From Ideonella_A intermedia_A (GTDB taxonomy: Bacteria; Pseudomonadota; Gammaproteobacteria; Burkholderiales; Burkholderiaceae_C), in contig CALRPU020000011.1 of assembly GCA_943370175.1 (NCBI GenBank), positions 59,586 to 123,585 of the forward strand: a stretch of 64,000 nucleotides of DNA, written 5' to 3'. The position numbers and the translations under genes are program-made. Below, one piece after another: positions 43,337 through 51,810 of the stretch. The notes under the pieces were generated by a model. It made no database searches and had not been told where the DNA came from. It saw only the letters and a program-made list of their open reading frames with translations. How positions within the stretch are numbered: position 1 is the stretch's first letter; each line of letters begins with the position of its first letter.

Positions 43337-43711
43337 ATGAGATCACCCAACAGTCGCCAATCCAAGCTCCAAGAAGATACATATTTCCGCGTGATGCGCA
43401 TACTTCAGGAAAACCCCGACATCACGCAGCGCGAGCTCGCCGGGAAGCTGGGCATCAGCGTTGGCGGCCTCAATTACTGCATCAAGGCCTTGACCGAAAA
43501 GGGATTGGTGAAAATGCAGAATTTTGCCAATTCAAAAAACAAGTTTGGATATGTGTATGTGCTGACACCGAAGGGCCTCGTAGCGCGCGCGGCCATTGCA
43601 CACCGGTTCCTCAAACGAAAAATGGAAGAGTACGACGCGCTCAAAGCCGAGATTGAGGCGCTCAAGTCAGAGATTGAACACCCCAACAGGGAAGGTAAAG
43701 ACAGGGCATGA
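43337..43711 (+). CDS. EPS-associated MarR-family transcriptional regulator
   Basis: A 124-residue DNA-binding protein. The winged helix is clear (YFRVMRILQENPDITQRELA, GKLGISVGGLNYCIKALTEKGLV), followed by a wing with NSKNKFGYVYVLTPKG and a C-terminal coiled coil (RKMEEYDALKAEIEALKSEIE). This matches the small MarR-type regulators found beside EPS clusters in betaproteobacteria. Translation from MRSPNSRQSK fits the family length; the longer upstream frame is unlikely. Its stop overlaps the legB-like start (ATGA). It probably controls one or both divergent operons, including its own promoter, but the operator is unproven. Confidence 0.85.
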   Translation: MRSPNSRQSKLQEDTYFRVMRILQENPDITQRELAGKLGISVGGLNYCIKALTEKGLVKMQNFANSKNKFGYVYVLTPKGLVARAAIAHRFLKRKMEEYDALKAEIEALKSEIEHPNREGKDRA

Positions 43712-44700
43712 CAATGAACATGAAGTCGATCTTGGTGACGGGCGCGGATGGGTTCATCGGGTCGCACCTGACGGAGTTGTTGGTGCGCGAAGGCTTCAAG
43801 GTCAAGGCGCTGTCTCAATACAACTCGTTCAATCACTGGGGCTGGCTTGAGGACATCGAGTGCCGTGACGACGTCGAAGTGCTCAACGGAGACGTCCGTG
43901 ACCCGCATTACTGCAAGCACATCACGAAAGGGGTTGACACGGTCTTCCACCTGGCCGCATTGATTGCGATTCCGTACTCCTATGTTGCGCCGGACAGCTA
44001 CGTCGACACCAATGTCAAGGGAACCCTGAACATTTGCCAGGCCGCGCTCGACAACGGCGTGCATCGGGTGATCCACACCTCCACGAGCGAGGTGTACGGC
44101 ACGGCGCAGTACGTGCCCATCGATGAAAAGCACCCGCTGCAGCCCCAGTCGCCCTACAGCGCCTCGAAGATTGGTGCCGACGCGATGGCCATGAGCTTCT
44201 TCAATGCCTTTGACCTGCCCCTGACCATCGCACGTCCCTTCAACACCTACGGCCCGCGCCAATCGGCCCGCGCTGTCATCCCGACCATCATCAGCCAGAT
44301 CGCCAGTGGCAAAAAGCAGATCAAGCTCGGAGACGTCAGCCCGACGCGAGACTTCAACTACGTGGCCGACACCTGTCGCGGCTTCCTGGCGCTGGCCCGG
44401 TGCGAGCAGGCGATCGGCGAGACCGTGAACATTGGTTCAAACTTCGAAATCACGGTTGGCGACACCCTGAACCTGATCCGCGAACTGATGGGCAGCGACG
44501 TCGAATTCCTGACTGACGAACAACGCCTGCGTCCAGGCAAGTCGGAGGTGTTCCGCCTCTGGTGCGACAACACCAAGATTCACGACCTCACCGGGTTCAA
44601 GCCCGCGTACGACATTCGTTCGGGATTGAAGGCGACGGTGGATTGGTTCACCCGGCCGGAAAACCTCGCCAAATACAAAGCTGACATTTACAACGTCTGA
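43708..44700 (+). CDS. legB: LegB-like NAD-dependent 4,6-dehydratase
   Basis: A 330-residue extended SDR. The Rossmann motif is GADGFIGSH, the catalytic Tyr/Lys are in PYSASKIGADAM, the Ser/Thr in HTSTSEVYG, and ARPFNTYGPRQSARAVIPTII marks the sugar-nucleotide dehydratase group. LegB converts UDP- or GDP-GlcNAc to the 4-keto-6-deoxy sugar, the first dedicated step of legionaminic acid synthesis. Assignment rests on the motif set and on the following LegC, NeuD, NeuB and NeuC-type genes. Whether the carrier is UDP or GDP is open; a PtmE-like guanylyltransferase downstream favours GDP, as in Campylobacter. Confidence 0.85.
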   Translation: MTMNMKSILVTGADGFIGSHLTELLVREGFKVKALSQYNSFNHWGWLEDIECRDDVEVLNGDVRDPHYCKHITKGVDTVFHLAALIAIPYSYVAPDSYVDTNVKGTLNICQAALDNGVHRVIHTSTSEVYGTAQYVPIDEKHPLQPQSPYSASKIGADAMAMSFFNAFDLPLTIARPFNTYGPRQSARAVIPTIISQIASGKKQIKLGDVSPTRDFNYVADTCRGFLALARCEQAIGETVNIGSNFEITVGDTLNLIRELMGSDVEFLTDEQRLRPGKSEVFRLWCDNTKIHDLTGFKPAYDIRSGLKATVDWFTRPENLAKYKADIYNV

Positions 44701-44703
44701 ATC

Positions 44704-45849
44704 ATGTTCGGCCCCTTGATCACCTTGGTACGCGACACGTACCAGACCCATGAGTTCATCCCGTTGCACGCTCCGGTGTTTGCCGGCAATGAGCGAGACT
44801 ACGTGATGGACACGATTGAATCGACGTTCGTGTCCAGCGTCGGGGCATTCGTGGACCGCTTCGAGCATGACATGGCGGCCTACACCAGCAGCCCCCGCGC
44901 GGTGGGGACGGTCAACGGCACCGCCGCGCTCCACATGGCGCTGAAGCTTGCGGGTGTGGCAACCGGCGACTTGGTCATCACGCAGCCGCTGACCTTCGTG
45001 GCCACCTGCAACGCCATTGCCTACTGCAACGCCGAACCCGTCTTCGTCGACGTCGACCGGGCAACGCTCGGGCTGTCTGCGACCGCATTGGATGCATGGC
45101 TGTCGGAGCATGCGTTGATCGGGGACGATGGACTGTGCCGAGCGCGTGTGGGTGGGCGTGTGATCCGCGCCTGCTTGCCGATGCACACCTTCGGCATGCC
45201 TGCCGACCTGGACGGGCTGGTCGAGGTTTGCGGACGTTGGCGACTCGCGCTGGTGGAAGACGCGGCCGAGTCGCTGGGCAGCTTCTACAAAGGTCGGCAC
45301 ACCGGCACGATCGGGCTGATCGGCACACTGAGCTTCAATGGCAACAAGATCATCACAACGGGCGGCGGCGGCATGATTCTTGCCAACGAGGCGATTGGCG
45401 CGAAGGCCAAGCACCTCACCACCACGGCCAAGCGGCCGCACCCGTACGAGTATGTTCACGACGAAGTTGGCTACAACTACCGGCTGCCCAACATCAACGC
45501 CGCGCTGGGCTGCGCACAGCTGGAGCGCCTGGAGTCATTCATTGCGAGCAAGCGTGCGCTGGCTGCCCGCTACGAGGCGCACTTCCGGTCCAGTGATTTC
45601 CAGTTCATCACGGAACCTCCTGAGTGCCGTGCCAACTATTGGTTGAACGGGGTCGTGTGCAACAGCCGTGAAGACCGCGACGCCTTGCTCAAGGCAACGA
45701 ACGACGCGGGGGTGATGACGCGCCCCATTTGGGCGCTGATGAACCATTTGCCGATCTACGCGGCCTGTCGCAAAGGCGACCTCGCCAACGCGGAGTGGCT
45801 GGAGTCTCGGGTGGTGAACCTGCCGAGCAGCGTTCCACCCGCTCTGTGA
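44704..45849 (+). CDS. legC: LegC-like PLP-dependent aminotransferase
   Basis: A 381-residue DegT/DnrJ/EryC1-type aminotransferase. The PLP-lysine lies in SFNGNKIITTGGGGMI, with the phosphate-binding GTAALHMAL and the cofactor Asp in LVEDAAESLGS. The N-terminal HEFIPLHAPVFAGNERDYV matches LegC rather than PseC. It places an amino group at C4 of the 4-keto-6-deoxy-HexNAc intermediate, using glutamate. It begins three bases after the LegB-like stop. Confidence 0.88.
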   Translation: MFGPLITLVRDTYQTHEFIPLHAPVFAGNERDYVMDTIESTFVSSVGAFVDRFEHDMAAYTSSPRAVGTVNGTAALHMALKLAGVATGDLVITQPLTFVATCNAIAYCNAEPVFVDVDRATLGLSATALDAWLSEHALIGDDGLCRARVGGRVIRACLPMHTFGMPADLDGLVEVCGRWRLALVEDAAESLGSFYKGRHTGTIGLIGTLSFNGNKIITTGGGGMILANEAIGAKAKHLTTTAKRPHPYEYVHDEVGYNYRLPNINAALGCAQLERLESFIASKRALAARYEAHFRSSDFQFITEPPECRANYWLNGVVCNSREDRDALLKATNDAGVMTRPIWALMNHLPIYAACRKGDLANAEWLESRVVNLPSSVPPAL

Positions 45850-45866
45850 CAGCACTCCCGCATGTG

Positions 45867-46502
45867 ATGAAACGCTTTGGCATTTTCGGCACCTCGGGCA
45901 TGGCACGCGAGGCGGGTGACATTGCGTTCTCACTTGGGTACTTGCCGCTGTATGTCGCCCGCGACGAGTCAACCTTGAAGGCATGGGAGTTTGCGTCTGA
46001 ATCCATCCTTGAATCCGAGGTGGGTCTGTTCGCGGACATCCCGTTCGTCATCGGGGTCGGTGAAAATGCCGTGCGCGAGAAAATCGCCCAGCGATACCTC
46101 GGCGCGCTGAGCTTTTGTCCTTTGATCCACCCCACGGCCACCTTCGGCCGCGGTCAACGCGAACGGGTGGAAAGCGCAAGAGGCGTCATAGTATGTGCGG
46201 GTGTTCGTTTTACCAGCAATGTCATGGTTGGGGATTTCGCGATTTTCAACCAGAACGCCACCATCGCCCATGACGTTGATGTCGATCCCTTTGTCCACGT
46301 GGCGCCGGGCAGTGTCGTGTCAGGCAATGTTCACCTGGGCCTTCGGTGCTGGGTGGGCGCCGGTGCGGTGATCAACCAAGGCGACGTCGGCAGCAAGTTG
46401 TGCATCGGCAACGACACGGTCATCGGCAGCGGTGCCGTGGTCACGCGGTCCTGTGAGGCGAACGCGGTGTATGCCGGGGTACCGGCGAAGAGGATGACAT
46501 GA
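45867..46502 (+). CDS. NeuD/PglD-type sugar N-acetyltransferase (LegH-like)
   Basis: A 211-residue protein with an N-terminal Rossmann-like domain (MKRFGIFGTSGMAREAGDIA) and a left-handed hexapeptide-repeat acyltransferase domain (MVGDFAIFNQNATIAHDVDVD, NVHLGLRCWVGAGAVINQ, IGNDTVIGSGAVVTRSC). The likely job is acetylation of the C4 amino group made by the LegC-like enzyme, giving 2,4-diacetamido-2,4,6-trideoxyhexose. His in TIAHD is the likely catalytic base. Its stop overlaps the next start (ATGA). It could alternatively O-acetylate the finished acid, as NeuD does. Confidence 0.82.
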   Translation: MKRFGIFGTSGMAREAGDIAFSLGYLPLYVARDESTLKAWEFASESILESEVGLFADIPFVIGVGENAVREKIAQRYLGALSFCPLIHPTATFGRGQRERVESARGVIVCAGVRFTSNVMVGDFAIFNQNATIAHDVDVDPFVHVAPGSVVSGNVHLGLRCWVGAGAVINQGDVGSKLCIGNDTVIGSGAVVTRSCEANAVYAGVPAKRMT

Positions 46503-47500
46503 AGACCTTGATCATTGCGGAAGCCGGCGTGAATCACAACGGGGACATGGCCACCGCCAAGCGCCTGATTGCCGCGGCGAAGGACGCCGGCGCCGACATG
46601 GTGAAGTTCCAGACCTTCAAGACCGCGAGCTTGGTAACCAGGGACGCCAGCAAGGCGAGCTACCAGAAGACCACGACAGGCGCCGACGAGTCCCAATACG
46701 ACATGGTGCGCAAGTTGGAGCTGTCGCACGAGGCTCACCTGGAATTGATGGCCGAGTGCCGCCGTCATGACATCGAGTTCTTCTCGACCGCCTTTGATCG
46801 CGACAGCTTTGATCTGCTGGTGTCTTTGGGAATGCGGCAAGTGAAGATTCCCTCCGGTGAACTGACGAATCTGCCGCTGGTGCGTCACATGACCCGGTTG
46901 GGCCTGCCGGTGATGTTGTCGACCGGGATGGCGACATTGGGCGAGATTGACGCCACGCTGGACGCCATTGAACAGGCCGGCACGCCCCGGTCCAGGGTAA
47001 CGGTGCTCCACTGCACCACCGAGTACCCGACCCCGATGTCGGACGTCAACCTGCGCGCCATGGTGACGATGAAGGCGGCCCTGGGCGTCGAGGTCGGCTA
47101 TTCAGACCATACCCCGGGCATCGAGGTGCCGATCGCGGCGGTGGCGCTGGGGGCCACCGTCATCGAAAAGCACTTCACGCTTGACCGCAACATGCCAGGT
47201 CCGGATCACCAGGCCAGCTTGGAGCCTCGCGAACTCAAAGCGATGGTCGACGCCATCCGGCACATCGAGGTGGCACTGGGTGACGGTGTGAAGCGGCCAT
47301 CGGCGAGCGAACTCAAGAACAAGCCCATCGCACGCAAGTCCCTCGTGGCACTGCGCCCCATTCAGGCCGGCGAAGCGTTCAGCCCGGACAACATCGGCGC
47401 CAAGCGTCCTGGGCATGGCGTGTCACCCATGCGCTGGGACGAGGTGATCGGCCGACCGGCACGCCGTGCCTTTGCCGCCGACGAACTGATCGAACCATGA
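46499..47500 (+). CDS. legI: Legionaminic/neuraminic acid synthase (NeuB/LegI family)
   Basis: A 333-residue enzyme that condenses phosphoenolpyruvate with the 2,4-diacetamido-trideoxymannose to form the nine-carbon acid. The TIM-barrel part contains IIAEAGVNHNGDM, MVKFQTFKT, FFSTAFDRDS, KIPSGELTNLPL and VGYSDHTPGIEVPIAAVALGA with VIEKHFTLD. The C-terminal SAF (antifreeze-like) domain starts at RKSLVALRPIQAGEAF, completing the active site of the neighbouring subunit. LegI rather than NeuB specificity follows from the LegB/LegC context. Four-base overlaps join it to both neighbours. Confidence 0.9.
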   Translation: MKTLIIAEAGVNHNGDMATAKRLIAAAKDAGADMVKFQTFKTASLVTRDASKASYQKTTTGADESQYDMVRKLELSHEAHLELMAECRRHDIEFFSTAFDRDSFDLLVSLGMRQVKIPSGELTNLPLVRHMTRLGLPVMLSTGMATLGEIDATLDAIEQAGTPRSRVTVLHCTTEYPTPMSDVNLRAMVTMKAALGVEVGYSDHTPGIEVPIAAVALGATVIEKHFTLDRNMPGPDHQASLEPRELKAMVDAIRHIEVALGDGVKRPSASELKNKPIARKSLVALRPIQAGEAFSPDNIGAKRPGHGVSPMRWDEVIGRPARRAFAADELIEP

Positions 47501-48690
47501 TCAGGCGCATCAGCGTGGTCACCGGCACGCGGGCCGAATTCGGCCTGCTGCGCTGGCTCATGGAGTTGGTGCGGGACGACGCCTCGCTCGAGTTGCAAGT
47601 GATCGCCACAGGCATGCACCTGTCCCCCGAGTTCGGCATGACTTACCGCGAGATCGAGCAGGCCGGCTTCGAGATTGACGCCAAGGTTGAAATGCTGATG
47701 AGTGCCGACACGGCCACTGGGGTGACCAAGTCGATCGGGCTTGGCGTCATTGGCTTTGCCGACGCAATTGCGCGCCTTCGACCTGACGTGATTGTTGTGC
47801 TGGGCGACCGGTTCGAGATCTTTGCCGCGGCCACGGCGGCACTGATCGCTCGGATCCCAGTGGCCCACCTGCACGGCGGAGAAACAACCGAAGGCGCTTT
47901 CGACGAAGCCATCCGACACTCGATCACGAAGATGTCGCACCTGCACTTCGTGGCCGCTGAGCACTACAGACAGCGCGTGATCCAGCTGGGTGAGCATCCT
48001 GAACGGGTCTTCCTGGTGGGCGGTTTGGGCATAGACGCGATCAAGCGGACGGCTCCCTTGCTGCGCGACGAGCTGGAAGCGTCGATCGGTTTCCAACTCA
48101 GGGCGCGGAACCTGCTGATCACGTTCCACCCGGTCACACTGGAGGGGCAAAGTTCGGCTCAGCAGATGTCAGCCCTGCTGGACGCGCTGGACGAATTGCA
48201 GGACACCGGCCTCATCTTCACAATGCCCAACGCCGACACTGGCGGGCGCGAGCTAGCGGCCATGTTGCAGGCCTACGTGAGCACACGCCCTCATGCCTGC
48301 CTGCACGCCTCCCTCGGCCAGTTGCGGTACCTCTCTTGCATGCACCTCGTCGACGGTGTTGTAGGCAACTCGTCCAGTGGACTCGCCGAGGCCCCAAGCC
48401 TTGGCGTGGGCACCATTGACATCGGCGACCGGCAGAAAGGCAGGCTGGCCGCGAGCAGCGTGATCCACTGCAAGCCGCTCGTCGATGACATCCGCATGGC
48501 GCTGAAAGCGCTGTTTGAGCCCGCCTTCAGGGCCGCGCTGCCTCGAACCCACAACCCCTATGGAAATGGTGGCGCCAGCGAGAAAATCGTCGAGGTCCTG
48601 CGCACCCACGCGCTCACTGGCCTCATCAAGAAATCGTTCTACGACCTGCCTGCGATGGCGGCCTGCGACAACCTGACGCATTCACGCTGA
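47497..48690 (+). CDS. legG: Hydrolysing sugar-nucleotide 2-epimerase (NeuC/LegG family)
   Basis: A 397-residue GT-B-fold epimerase. Motifs are VTGTRAEFGLLRWLM at the N-terminus, VLGDRFEIFAAATAALIARIPVAHLHGGETT, the IRHSITKMSHLHF signature, and VGNSSSGLAEAPSLGVGTIDIGDRQ. It releases the nucleotide while inverting C2, giving the 2,4-diacetamido-mannose-type sugar used by the synthase encoded just before it. Gene order synthase-then-epimerase is common. TGATG overlap with the next gene indicates translational coupling. Confidence 0.9.
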   Translation: MIRRISVVTGTRAEFGLLRWLMELVRDDASLELQVIATGMHLSPEFGMTYREIEQAGFEIDAKVEMLMSADTATGVTKSIGLGVIGFADAIARLRPDVIVVLGDRFEIFAAATAALIARIPVAHLHGGETTEGAFDEAIRHSITKMSHLHFVAAEHYRQRVIQLGEHPERVFLVGGLGIDAIKRTAPLLRDELEASIGFQLRARNLLITFHPVTLEGQSSAQQMSALLDALDELQDTGLIFTMPNADTGGRELAAMLQAYVSTRPHACLHASLGQLRYLSCMHLVDGVVGNSSSGLAEAPSLGVGTIDIGDRQKGRLAASSVIHCKPLVDDIRMALKALFEPAFRAALPRTHNPYGNGGASEKIVEVLRTHALTGLIKKSFYDLPAMAACDNLTHSR

Positions 48691-49745
48691 TGACGAGCAA
48701 AAGCGACACCCAGATCTGGCGCAGCACCCTGCTGCCCCTCGGATCCTCTATCCAACAGGCCATCTTCAGCCTGGAGGCCTCCGGCATGCAGATCGTGCTG
48801 GCGGTAACGCCGGACCAGAAGCTGGCAGGGACCCTTACCGATGGCGACGTGCGTCGCGCCTTTCTCAAGGGTTCCAAACTGGACAGTCCCATCGACGAGG
48901 TGATTCACAAGACTCCACTCGTTGTGCCGCCCGACATGAACCGGGAACTGGTACTGCAACTGATGCAGGTCAACAAGATCCATCAGCTCCCGGTTGTCGA
49001 CGGCGAAGGGCACGTGGTCGGCTTGCACGTTTGGGACGCGGTCATCGTGCCGGAGACGCTGGAAAACATGATGGTCATCATGGCCGGCGGCAAGGGCACT
49101 CGCCTTCGTCCCCATACCGAGAATTGCCCGAAGCCCATGCTGGAAGTGGGTGGTAAACCCATGCTCGAACACATCATCGAGCGGGCCAAGCGAGACGGGT
49201 TCCAGAATTTCCTCGTGTCCTTGCATTACCTCGGCGAAATGGTCGAAGACTATTTTGGCGCTGGCGAGCGTCTCGGTGTTCGCATCGGGTACCTGCGCGA
49301 AGATTCGCCTCTGGGCACGGCCGGTTGCCTGAGCCTCATCGACAGACGACCCTCCCTCCCCTTCATTGTCACCAATGGTGACGTCATGACGGACATTCAC
49401 TACAACGAGTTCCTGGATTTCCATCTTCGCCACGAAGCGCAGGCCACGATGGCAGTGCGACAGCATGAAATCCAGAATCAATTCGGTGTTGTTCGCACCA
49501 AAGGCGTGGAAATTGAAGGCTTCGAAGAGAAGCCTGTGTACCGCAGCCACGTGAACGCTGGCATCTATGTGCTCGATCCCGACGCACTGAACCACCTTGA
49601 GCATCGGCAACCCTGTGACATGCCGACCCTGTTCGAGCGAATCAAAGCTGACGCCGGCCGGACCATCGTTTACCCGATGCATGAACCTTGGTTGGATGTG
49701 GGTCGACCCGAAGATCTCATCCATGCCAGGAAAATGCACAAGTGA
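48690..49745 (+). CDS. ptmE: PtmE-like nucleotidyltransferase with tandem CBS domains
   Basis: A 351-residue protein with two N-terminal CBS motifs (about 10-120, LAGTLTDGDVRRAFLKG and HQLPVVDGEGHVVGL) and a nucleotidyltransferase domain from residue 128 (VIMAGGKGTRLRPHTENCPKPML, FLVSLHYLGEMVEDYFG, PFIVTNGDVMTDI). In Campylobacter jejuni, PtmE of this layout makes GDP-glucosamine for legionaminic acid synthesis; the same architecture in other clusters is annotated simply as a sugar-phosphate nucleotidyltransferase. Its position inside the leg operon supports a feeding role for the LegB substrate. The base specificity is not proven. Confidence 0.82.
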   Translation: MTSKSDTQIWRSTLLPLGSSIQQAIFSLEASGMQIVLAVTPDQKLAGTLTDGDVRRAFLKGSKLDSPIDEVIHKTPLVVPPDMNRELVLQLMQVNKIHQLPVVDGEGHVVGLHVWDAVIVPETLENMMVIMAGGKGTRLRPHTENCPKPMLEVGGKPMLEHIIERAKRDGFQNFLVSLHYLGEMVEDYFGAGERLGVRIGYLREDSPLGTAGCLSLIDRRPSLPFIVTNGDVMTDIHYNEFLDFHLRHEAQATMAVRQHEIQNQFGVVRTKGVEIEGFEEKPVYRSHVNAGIYVLDPDALNHLEHRQPCDMPTLFERIKADAGRTIVYPMHEPWLDVGRPEDLIHARKMHK

Positions 49746-49788
49746 TCTCCCCCCAGACGATTTAACATTTGCGAGTCAAGGAATAACA

Positions 49789-51081
49789 ATGAACATTGGC
49801 CCCTCGTCCTCTGTCGATTTGTCCCGGTACGACCGGCCCGTGGAGGATTTGGACGTCCTGTACGGTCTCCCGCGTTATGTGCATTTCTGCAAGAAGTGCA
49901 ATATGTCGAATCAGCAGCCCATGTCGAGCAATGAATATGCTCACAGCAAAGATTCGAAGAAGACGACCATGTCGTTCGACGAGAACGGTGTGTGCCATGC
50001 GTGCAATTTCAATGCTCTGAAGGAAACCGGCGAGATCGACTGGGACGAGCGCGAACGTGAGCTGCTGGAACTCTGCGCGCAGTACCGCAAAAACGACGGC
50101 AGCTATGATTGCATCGTCGGGGGCAGTGGTGGCAAGGACAGCGCCATGCAGTCCCACTTGCTCAAGTACAAGTACGGTATGAATCCATTGACGGTGACTT
50201 GGTCTCCTCACCTCTACACCGACATCGGCTGGAAGAATTTTCAAAATTGGTTGCACGTAGGGGGATTCGACAATTATCTTTACACTCCAAACGGCAAGAT
50301 CCACCGCCTGCTGACGCGCAACGCGACAATCCACCTTCTCCACCCCTTCCAGCCGTTCATACTGGGACAGAAGACGTTTGTCGCCAAAATGGCGGCACGC
50401 TTCAACATCCCTTTGATCTTCTACGGGGAGATGCCCGGCGAGTACGGCGAGAAGATTTCTCACAAAACATCTTCGTATGCGAAGAAGGACCAAGCCGTTG
50501 AGAGCGAGGGATTCAGCCTCGACTACCTTGGCGGGAAAGACATTCGCGATGTTTTCCTCGGCGGCAAGCCGATCGGTGAGTATCTGGACGAAGGCATACC
50601 GCTGGTCGACTTGATGAGTTACTTGCCCTTGGACCCCGAGGTGCTTCACCGCAAGGGCATCGACTTCAAGTACCTCGGCTACTACAAGCGTTGGGTGCCT
50701 CAAGAGGCTTATTACTACGCTGTCGAGAACACTGGTTTCGAGGCGAACCCGGTACGCACCGAGGGCACGTACTCCAAGTACAACAGTCTGGATGACAAAG
50801 TGGACGGATTCTTCTATTTTACACGCTGGATCAAATTCGGCGTTGGCCGTGCGATGATGGACTCGGCGCAAGAGATTCGTAACCATCACATTGACAAAGA
50901 AGAAGGTCTCGCTCTGATGCGCCGTTATGAAGGCGAATACCCATCTCGGTATGAGAAAGAGTTTCTCGACTACATCAGCATGACCCGCGAGGAATTTCTG
51001 GAAACCTGCGATCGATTTCGCTCGCCGCACCTATGGAGAGTTGACGGAGGACAATGGAAACTGCGTCACACGCCTTACTGA
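49789..51081 (+). CDS. N-acetyl sugar amidotransferase (PseA/WbuX/WbpG family)
   Basis: A 430-residue ATP-dependent enzyme that turns an acetamido group into acetamidino, using ammonia from a HisH/HisF-type pair. A metal-binding pair CKKCNMS...CHACN lies near the N-terminus. The ATP-pyrophosphatase P-loop is VGGSGGKDSAMQ, followed by conserved WSPHLYTDIGWKNFQNW and FYGEMPGEYGE. AAGGA lies seven bases before the ATG. The gene is more AT-rich and its codon use differs visibly from the neighbours, starting in the 43-bp gap before it, suggesting separate acquisition. It overlaps the cytidylyltransferase gene by 28 bp; the HisF and HisH paralogues follow directly, which makes the assignment strong. 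Confidence 0.9.
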   Translation: MNIGPSSSVDLSRYDRPVEDLDVLYGLPRYVHFCKKCNMSNQQPMSSNEYAHSKDSKKTTMSFDENGVCHACNFNALKETGEIDWDERERELLELCAQYRKNDGSYDCIVGGSGGKDSAMQSHLLKYKYGMNPLTVTWSPHLYTDIGWKNFQNWLHVGGFDNYLYTPNGKIHRLLTRNATIHLLHPFQPFILGQKTFVAKMAARFNIPLIFYGEMPGEYGEKISHKTSSYAKKDQAVESEGFSLDYLGGKDIRDVFLGGKPIGEYLDEGIPLVDLMSYLPLDPEVLHRKGIDFKYLGYYKRWVPQEAYYYAVENTGFEANPVRTEGTYSKYNSLDDKVDGFFYFTRWIKFGVGRAMMDSAQEIRNHHIDKEEGLALMRRYEGEYPSRYEKEFLDYISMTREEFLETCDRFRSPHLWRVDGGQWKLRHTPY

Positions 51082-51794
51082 TGCCGTCTGAACGGGCCTT
51101 GGCCCTGATCACTGCCCGTGGCGGTTCCAAGGGGTTGCCACGCAAAAACGTGCTCGTCGCTGGCGGCAAGCCCTTGATAGCGTGGACGGTCGAGGCTGCG
51201 CTTGGCGCGACGTCGATTGGGCGCGTTGTTTTGTCCAGCGACGATGATGAAATCATGGCGGCGGCGCAAGCGGCCGGTTGTGAAGTGGTTTTTCGTCGTC
51301 CGGTCGAACTCGCGACGGATCACGCCACGTCCATGGACGTTGTGTTTCATGCCCTCAAACATCTGCCTGGCCATGAGCACGTTGTACTTCTGCAACCCAC
51401 CTCGCCTTTGCGGACCGCGTTCGATATCGACAGTGCCTTTGCTCTCATGCAAAGGCGCGGCGCACCAGCTTGCGTGTCTGTGACCGAGGTTGATCAGTCG
51501 CCATACTGGATGTATCGGCTGAGTGATGGTGACCGCCTCGACCACGTGGTGGTGCCGCCACCGGGAGTGAGCCGCCGGCAGGATCTTCCCCCGACATACA
51601 CCCTGAACGGCGCACTCTACATCGCCCGAGTGGACTGGCTGATCCGTGCTCGCAGTTTCCTGGGTCCAGAGACCGTCGCTTATTGCATGCCGCGCTCCCG
51701 GTCCATCGACATCGACGACGCCGCCGATTTCCAGCGCTTCGTCCAGGCAGTCGAGTCGTCAGGCGACGGTCATTCTCGCGCCTTGCCGAGCTGA
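51054..51794 (+). CDS. legF: CMP-legionaminic acid synthase (acylneuraminate cytidylyltransferase family)
   Basis: A 246-residue enzyme that activates the nonulosonic acid with CTP. The signature RALALITARGGSKGLPRKNV binds the nucleotide; VVLLQPTSPLR, TLNGALYIAR and SRSIDIDDAADF follow in family order. It begins inside the amidotransferase gene, behind GGAGG three bases from the ATG; an alternative ATG overlaps that gene's stop (TGATG) and would shorten it by nine residues. Placing the synthase between amidination genes fits amidination before or after CMP activation. Confidence 0.87.
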   Translation: METASHALLMPSERALALITARGGSKGLPRKNVLVAGGKPLIAWTVEAALGATSIGRVVLSSDDDEIMAAAQAAGCEVVFRRPVELATDHATSMDVVFHALKHLPGHEHVVLLQPTSPLRTAFDIDSAFALMQRRGAPACVSVTEVDQSPYWMYRLSDGDRLDHVVVPPPGVSRRQDLPPTYTLNGALYIARVDWLIRARSFLGPETVAYCMPRSRSIDIDDAADFQRFVQAVESSGDGHSRALPS

Positions 51795-51810
51795 AAAGAA
51801 AGTGCCTTGA

